From assembly GCA_023437365.1 (NCBI GenBank), contig JAEZGK010000003.1, positions 72,296 to 136,295 of the forward strand: a stretch of 64,000 nucleotides of DNA, read 5' to 3'. Position numbers and translations under genes: made by a program. The stretch is from Bacillota bacterium. GTDB taxonomy: Bacteria > Bacillota > Clostridia > Lachnospirales > Lachnospiraceae. The notes under the pieces were generated by a model. The model worked only from the letters and a program-made list of their open reading frames with translations, was not told the DNA's origin and did no database searches. This document shows positions 59,298-64,000 of the stretch, piece by piece (the first letter of the stretch is position 1; the number at the start of each line of letters is the position of its first letter).

Positions 59298-60335
59298 ATG
59301 AGAAATATATTATTAGGATATCAGGCAGGCGTTAACCTTGGTGGCTGGATATCACAATTCAGGGAGGCAAGTAAGAAGCATTTTGATACCTTTATCACAG
59401 AGAAGGATATCGAGCAGATTGCGTCCTGGGGAATGGATCATGTTAGACTGCCGATCGACTATACTGTGTTTGAGTCAGAGGATCGACCCTTTGAATATAA
59501 GGAAGAGGGCTTTGCATATATTGATCATTGTATTGAATGGTGCGGAAAGAATCACTTAAATATCATATTGGATCTCCATAAAGCTCCCGGCTATGCCTTC
59601 CATTCCTTGAACGAGAACAGATTATTCGAGGAGGAACATTTACAAAAACGTTTTCTATCCCTCTGGAGGTACTTTGCCAAACGCTATCAGAGTGTTGGGA
59701 GAAATGTTATCTTTGAATTGCTGAACGAGATCGTGGAGCCGAACTCCGATCGTTGGAATAAGCTTAGCAGGCAGGCCGTCGAGGTAATCAGGGAGATTGA
59801 CCAGAATAGGGTAATCATCATTGGAGGTAATAATTATAACAGTGTCAGAACCTTGAAAGAGCTCGACAGAATAGAGGATGATAATCTGGTATATACCTTC
59901 CATTATTACGAACCGCATATCTTTACACATCAGAACGCCTCCTGGGAACAACCGATGAAGGAACTGGATTTTGTGATTTCCTATCCCTCCGGCAATGAAG
60001 AGTATCAGAAATACTTGACCAAATCGAAATTCTTCCGTGAGAAGCTGGAATGTGAAGAGAAAATGGGGAGGGACTATATTCGTAACTATCTACAGCCTGC
60101 ACTGGATTTTATCAGAGAGCGCAATATCCCCTTATATTGCGGTGAATATGGAGTCATTGATAATGCACCTATGGAATCGAATCTGCGCTGGCATGAGGAT
60201 GTCTGTGATCTGTTGATCGAGTACGGCATCGGCAGAGCGGCCTGGACCTATAAGCTAATGAGCTTTCCTATGGTAAACAGGGACTCAAGGGTGGTTAATC
60301 AGGAGTTAATAAAGATTGTAAGCAGAAAGTTATGA
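59298..60335 (+). CDS. Glycoside hydrolase family 5-like endo-beta-glucanase
   Basis: 345 residues, no signal peptide, so probably intracellular. GVNLGGWISQFREASKKHF is followed by the family motifs DHVRLPIDYTVFES, NEIVEP (the acid/base Glu in ELLNEIVEP), and the nucleophile Glu in LYCGEYGVIDN. Acts on short beta-glucans or glucosides. Its single-gene location gives no further hint. The start follows a GAGGAGAGG site. Confidence 0.9.
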   Translation: MRNILLGYQAGVNLGGWISQFREASKKHFDTFITEKDIEQIASWGMDHVRLPIDYTVFESEDRPFEYKEEGFAYIDHCIEWCGKNHLNIILDLHKAPGYAFHSLNENRLFEEEHLQKRFLSLWRYFAKRYQSVGRNVIFELLNEIVEPNSDRWNKLSRQAVEVIREIDQNRVIIIGGNNYNSVRTLKELDRIEDDNLVYTFHYYEPHIFTHQNASWEQPMKELDFVISYPSGNEEYQKYLTKSKFFREKLECEEKMGRDYIRNYLQPALDFIRERNIPLYCGEYGVIDNAPMESNLRWHEDVCDLLIEYGIGRAAWTYKLMSFPMVNRDSRVVNQELIKIVSRKL

Positions 60336-60381
60336 TTCATCCATTCAAATCATATGCTTGTGCAATAATAATGCAATTTAT

Positions 60382-60443
60382 AAAAGAGCACTTCACTATG
60401 CCTCCCGACGACTGTATGATGGGAACGCCAGTGGGTGCTTTTT
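60382..60443 (+). terminator. Possible terminator after the GH5 gene
   Basis: AAAAGAGCACTTCACT (60382) can partly pair with AGTGGGTGCTTTTT (60430-60443), ending in T. The fit is imperfect. Confidence 0.4.
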
Positions 60444-60643
60444 CGATTCTGTTTATATTCTGTAGAATTCAATCAATTACTCCATATCACAGGAAGGTTT
60501 GTGAAGGCTTCTATCTTTTGATAAATATTCCAATATAATTGTTTTATACTTGTGCTAAATTCCGTTCGTTGATATAATTAGAATTAATATGCTGCAAACA
60601 GTACAGAATAATCCTAAATAATGAATTTTAGAGGAGATTATAG

Positions 60644-61165
60644 ATGCTGCAGAGATTTTATCCGAGAAGATTAGCTGAATCCTCCTATTCCATAGACTAT
60701 GAAAAGTTGTATCAGGAGGGTTACCGGGGAATATTGTTCGATATTGATAATACTTTGGTAGAGCATGGAGCAGATGCCAGTGAGAGGGCTATCGAGCTGT
60801 TTGCCAGATTAAAAGGAATCGGTTTTAAGACCTGTCTGATTTCCAACAACAGTGATGAGAGGGTGCGCCGTTTCAACCGGAACATCAATACCAATTATAT
60901 TCATAAGGCGAATAAACCCTCCGTGAAGAATTACATCAAGGCAACAAAAATCATGGGAACAAGAATTGATAATACGGTTTTTGTGGGGGATCAGTTATTT
61001 ACGGATGTGTATGGTGCAAACCGTATCGGAATGATGACCTATCTGGTGAAACCGATCCATCCCAAGGAGGAAATCCAGATTGTTCTGAAAAGAAAGCTGG
61101 AGCGAATCGTGCTTCATTATTACCGGAGGGATCTTGCAAAAGGAAAGATTCAGAAGGAAGTATAG
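60644..61165 (+). CDS. YqeG-family HAD phosphatase
   Basis: 173 residues. HAD motif I in GILFDIDNTLVEHGA, motif II in CLISNNSDERV, and motif III/IV in FVGDQLFTDVYGANRIGM. The opening MLQRFYPRRLAESSYSIDYEKL is typical of YqeG. B. subtilis YqeG is near shikimate-pathway genes as here. Substrate unknown. Strong AGAGGAG site. Confidence 0.88.
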   Translation: MLQRFYPRRLAESSYSIDYEKLYQEGYRGILFDIDNTLVEHGADASERAIELFARLKGIGFKTCLISNNSDERVRRFNRNINTNYIHKANKPSVKNYIKATKIMGTRIDNTVFVGDQLFTDVYGANRIGMMTYLVKPIHPKEEIQIVLKRKLERIVLHYYRRDLAKGKIQKEV

Positions 61166-61224
61166 CGGCATGATGCCTGTAAATACGAAGTATCAAATCA
61201 ATAGAGGTTGAGGACGAGAATGTG

Positions 61225-61746
61225 ATGAAGCATAATATTATTCTAATCGGATTCATGGGTTCCGGTAAGACCAGTGTGGGAGAGCGCTTAGCCAAAAAGC
61301 TTAGTTATCATTTCCGCGATACGGACAGGCTGATAGAACAGAAGGCCGGGGATACCATTAATCATATATTTGCTGTTCATGGTGAAGAGTATTTTCGCGG
61401 TTTAGAGACGGACCTGTTGAAGGAATTAAAGTCTTCTCTGGAGCATACGGTTCTATCAACAGGCGGAGGCCTGCCACTAAGAGAAATGAATTCCAGCTTA
61501 TTGAAAGAAATGGGGTTTGTGGTATACTTAAAGGCAACCGGACAGACAACGCTTCAGAGGCTCGCGGGGGATACTACAAGACCCTTACTTCAGGGAGAAG
61601 ACAAAGAGCAAAAAGTCGGAAGGCTTTTGGCGGAGCGAATTCCTATCTATGAGAAAGCAGCACATAAAATCATAGTGACGGACGGCAGATCTGTCGATGA
61701 CATCGGGAATCTTATCATGGAGGCATATATGAAGTTAATTTACTAG
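61225..61746 (+). CDS. aroK: Shikimate kinase
   Basis: Phosphorylates shikimate (fifth step of aromatic amino-acid synthesis). 173 residues. P-loop IGFMGSGKTSVGERLA, shikimate-site residues FRDTDRLIE, RGLETDLL and STGGGLPL, and the lid region RPLLQGEDKEQKV. The start is 61225 (ATG), preceded by GTG in frame; AGGACGAGA is the likely ribosome site. Leads into aroQ. Confidence 0.95.
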   Translation: MKHNIILIGFMGSGKTSVGERLAKKLSYHFRDTDRLIEQKAGDTINHIFAVHGEEYFRGLETDLLKELKSSLEHTVLSTGGGLPLREMNSSLLKEMGFVVYLKATGQTTLQRLAGDTTRPLLQGEDKEQKVGRLLAERIPIYEKAAHKIIVTDGRSVDDIGNLIMEAYMKLIY

Positions 61747-61813
61747 AAAGTCAGAGAAAGGAAAGGTAATTCGGACTTGCTTGTAAGCGTGCCCGAATGA
61801 AACGGTAGCAGGT

Positions 61814-62248
61814 ATGAGAATATTAGTAATCAACGGACCAAATCTTAATTTTTTGGGTATCAGAGAAAAGAGTATCTATGGCGCACAGGATTATAATCAT
61901 CTGCTAGGGCTTTTGGAAGCGAAAGCGAAGAAGGAAGGGATTGTTGTGGATACCTTTCAGAGCAACAGTGAGGGCGGTATCATTGACCGAATTCAGAAAT
62001 CCTATTATGATGAGGTGGATGGTATTATCATAAACCCCGGAGCTTATACCCACTATAGTTATGCAATCCGTGATGCACTTGCATCCGTTACGGTTCCCAA
62101 GATCGAAGTACATATGTCAAATGTGCATCAGAGAGAAGAATTCCGGCATACCTCCGTTACTGCCCCGTCATGCACCGGTCAAATTGTAGGGCTTGGTATG
62201 CAAGGCTATCTACTGGCTATCGATGCGATTATGAAGCTAAAAAATTAA
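61814..62248 (+). CDS. aroQ: Type II 3-dehydroquinate dehydratase
   Basis: Third step of the shikimate pathway. 144 residues. Opening ILVINGPNLNFLGIREKSIYG with catalytic Tyr, the catalytic His-containing INPGAYTHYSYAIRDAL, and EVHMSNVHQREEFRHTSVTA. The weak ribosome site (AGCAGGT) is unusual for this window. Followed by the peptidase 24 bp later. Confidence 0.96.
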   Translation: MRILVINGPNLNFLGIREKSIYGAQDYNHLLGLLEAKAKKEGIVVDTFQSNSEGGIIDRIQKSYYDEVDGIIINPGAYTHYSYAIRDALASVTVPKIEVHMSNVHQREEFRHTSVTAPSCTGQIVGLGMQGYLLAIDAIMKLKN

Positions 62249-62272
62249 CCTAAGACTTGAACAGGAGAAATT

Positions 62273-63340
62273 ATGGATAATTATAAAAGAGTACAGGAAC
62301 TATTGAAGAAGCTTTCCGTGGATGCAGTTTTGATATCCAATGGAAACAATATGCGTTATGTGAGCGGTTTTGCGGGGGAGACAGGCTATCTATTCATTTC
62401 CGGGACAAGACATGCAGTGCTGACTGATTTCAGATACACCATTCAGGCAGAAATAGAAGCAGAGGGCTATGAAATCATTACGATCGGAAACGGTGGTTAT
62501 GAGGAGGCCTTAAATGACATAGTAAAGACTGATAAGATAAGCCGTCTTGGCTTTGAAGCAGAAGATATGCTTTATGCCAAATACAGCAGTCTAAAGGACA
62601 AGCTTCGGGTCGAAGAGCTTGTGCCGATTGGCAGCCAGATCACTGCAATGCGCAGAGTAAAGACAGCAAAAGAGCTTGAGATGATTAAGAAGGCAGAAGC
62701 AATCGGAGATCGGGTCTTTGTTGAAATACTTGACTTTCTGCAGCCGGGAATGACAGAGCTTGAGGTGGCAGCAAGAATAGAATATTTATTAAAGTTAAAG
62801 GGTGCGCAGGGAATTAGCTTTAATGCTATTGTTGCCTCCGGTGTGAATTCCTCCATGCCGCATGCAGTTCCTTCCCATAAGAAGATTGAAAAGGGCGACT
62901 TCCTGACAATGGATTTTGGCTGTGTCTATGAGGGCTACTGTTCCGATATGACCAGAACCATAGTCATTGGAAAGGCGTCTCAGAAGCAAAAGGAGGTCTA
63001 TGATATCGTACTAAAGGCACAACAGGCTGCTCTGGATTATATCAAGGCCGGACTGAAGGGTAAGGAAGTGGATAAGATAGCACGTGATATTATCTACAAG
63101 GCTGGTTATGAGGGCTGCTTTGGTCATGGACTGGGTCACAGTGTCGGTCTTCATATTCATGAGAACCCGAGACTTTCCATGCTGGAAGAGGATGTACTGG
63201 AGGTAGGGATGACTGAGACAGTTGAACCTGGCATCTACATAAAAGGCTTTGGTGGTGTCAGAATCGAGGATTTGGTCGTTGTTACGAAAGACGGACATGA
63301 GAATTTTACGTTTTCAGAGAAAAAATTAATCGAGTTGTAG
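62273..63340 (+). CDS. M24 family aminopeptidase (Xaa-Pro type)
   Basis: 355 residues. N-terminal creatinase-like domain (SNGNNMRYVSGFAGETGYL) and C-terminal pita-bread fold with metal ligands in MDFGCVYEGYCSDMTRT, GHGLGHSVGLHIHE, TVEPGIYIKGFGGVRIED. It hydrolyses Xaa-Pro peptides. Located between aroQ and efp as in other Firmicutes (ypdF/pepP group). AGGAGAA site. Confidence 0.92.
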   Translation: MDNYKRVQELLKKLSVDAVLISNGNNMRYVSGFAGETGYLFISGTRHAVLTDFRYTIQAEIEAEGYEIITIGNGGYEEALNDIVKTDKISRLGFEAEDMLYAKYSSLKDKLRVEELVPIGSQITAMRRVKTAKELEMIKKAEAIGDRVFVEILDFLQPGMTELEVAARIEYLLKLKGAQGISFNAIVASGVNSSMPHAVPSHKKIEKGDFLTMDFGCVYEGYCSDMTRTIVIGKASQKQKEVYDIVLKAQQAALDYIKAGLKGKEVDKIARDIIYKAGYEGCFGHGLGHSVGLHIHENPRLSMLEEDVLEVGMTETVEPGIYIKGFGGVRIEDLVVVTKDGHENFTFSEKKLIEL

Positions 63341-63391
63341 GATAAAAACATCTTTTTCGTACAATTTTTAGCATGGCTCGAAAAAAAACTG

Positions 63392-63420
63392 TTGCAAAAT
63401 AGACCAGGCTATTATAAACT
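63392..63420 (+). promoter_or_regulatory. efp promoter
   Basis: TTGCAA (63392-63397), 17-bp spacer, TAAACT (63415-63420), the same two boxes as the amt promoter. Confidence 0.6.
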
Positions 63421-63454
63421 TAAGAGTAGTCAATTTTAAGGAGGAGTTTAGAGT

Positions 63455-64000
63455 ATGATTTCAGCAGGCGATTTCAGAAACGGTCTGACGATTGAAATGG
63501 ATAATAACGTATACCAGATAATAGAGTTTCAGCATGTTAAACCCGGTAAAGGCGCAGCGTTTGTAAGAACCAAATTAAAGAATATTAAAAATGGTGGTGT
63601 GATTGAAAGAACCTTCCGCCCGACAGAAAAATATCCGCAGGCGCACATCGAAAGAAGCGATATGCAGTTCTTATATTCTGATGGTGAGCTTTACCACTTT
63701 ATGAATGTAGAAACCTTCGATCAGATCGGTATGAATGAGGATGCGATTGGTGACTCCCTTAAGTTTGTTAAGGAAAATGAGATGGTTAAGATGCTTTCTC
63801 ATAGTGGTCAGGTATTTGCTATTGAACCTCCACTATTCGTTGAATTACAAATTACTGAGACTGAACCTGGCTTTGCAGGTAACACAGCTCAGGGTGCTAC
63901 TAAGCCAGCTGTTGTTGAAACAGGAGCTACGGTATATGTACCATTATTTGTTAACCAGGGTGAAACAATTCAGATTGATACACGTACTGGAGAATACATG
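63455..64000 (+). CDS. efp: Elongation factor P (3' end cut by window)
   Basis: Helps ribosomes form proline-proline bonds. The three beta-barrel domains are visible: MISAGDFRNGLTIEMDNNVYQ start, the tip loop HVKPGKGAAFVRTKLKN with Lys at about position 32, and a final part VYVPLFVNQGETIQIDTRTGEYM. 182 residues are seen of the usual 185-186, so only a few codons plus stop lie beyond base 64000. The start at 63455 follows AAGGAGGAG. Confidence 0.96.
   Translation, partial: MISAGDFRNGLTIEMDNNVYQIIEFQHVKPGKGAAFVRTKLKNIKNGGVIERTFRPTEKYPQAHIERSDMQFLYSDGELYHFMNVETFDQIGMNEDAIGDSLKFVKENEMVKMLSHSGQVFAIEPPLFVELQITETEPGFAGNTAQGATKPAVVETGATVYVPLFVNQGETIQIDTRTGEYM

Noticed and set aside
60332..60538. 68-codon ORF overlapping the GH5 stop codon
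   Set aside because: It runs through a terminator-like inverted repeat, has no independent ribosome site and its product looks unnatural.

Overview
The window reads as a chromosomal stretch of a low-to-moderate GC, spore-forming anaerobic Clostridia, most like Lachnospiraceae (inference). The signs are a SpoVB-type flippase, a PyrK/PyrD pair, type 2 PyrF, MetA with acetyl-CoA type residues, a Rrf2-iscS-iscU-mnmA cluster, a T-box in front of pheST, and the aroK-aroQ-pepP-efp order. Genes are dense, most have strong AGGAGG-type ribosome sites, and several promoters have 17-bp spacers. I saw no rRNA, tRNA, CRISPR array, prophage or transposase. ligA (left edge) and efp (right edge) are cut by the window.

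Layout. 1-6 kb: ligA, metA, a PAS/GGDEF protein and a convergent SpoVB-like flippase. 6-10 kb: the Fe-S/tRNA-thiolation cluster (Rrf2 regulator, iscS, iscU, mnmA) behind a promoter with a tandem-repeat operator. 10-14.4 kb: PHP phosphatase and rqcH on the minus strand, then gdhA with a terminator-like hairpin in its leader. 14.6-22 kb: a copper/redox module (HMA-TauE/SafE-cupredoxin fusion, DUF2318 protein, CopA, a duplicated-domain lipoprotein, response regulator and histidine kinase). 22-24.4 kb: padR-DUF1700-DUF4097-pspC envelope-stress type operon. 24.5-31 kb: CheY/CheX-like pair, argS, two unrelated ATPases, and a Nudix-like gene. 31-38 kb: pyrimidine genes in two groups (pyrC-pyrF and pyrK-pyrD-pyrE) separated by a cyclophilin and a YjbQ protein.

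38-43 kb: an AraC regulator followed by two Gfo/Idh/MocA dehydrogenases alternating with two xylose-isomerase-like TIM barrels, a set that fits 3-keto-sugar or cyclitol chemistry. 43-47 kb: a strong promoter, a 37-codon ORF and a terminator ahead of an ABC-F ATPase that carries eight hexapeptide repeats; then a 17-bp tandem array and queA. 47-51.8 kb: amt-glnK behind three consecutive terminator-like hairpins, an FAD protein and a HAD phosphatase. 52-56 kb: T-box, pheS, a highly structured repeat region, pheT. 56-60.4 kb: two GNAT acetyltransferases, a methyltransferase, mscL with a zinc ribbon, a GH5 enzyme. 60.6-64 kb: YqeG phosphatase, aroK, aroQ, an M24 peptidase, efp.

The best candidates for new biology are in the non-coding DNA and in gene sets of unknown purpose: the triple-hairpin amt leader with an identical 18-mer in hairpins 1 and 3; a modular intergenic repeat found three times, each time directly behind a terminator; the pheS-pheT spacer repeats; the possible leader-peptide attenuator of the ABC-F gene; the copper/redox module; and the dehydrogenase/isomerase cassette. 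All assignments come from reading motifs by eye. No database search was run.
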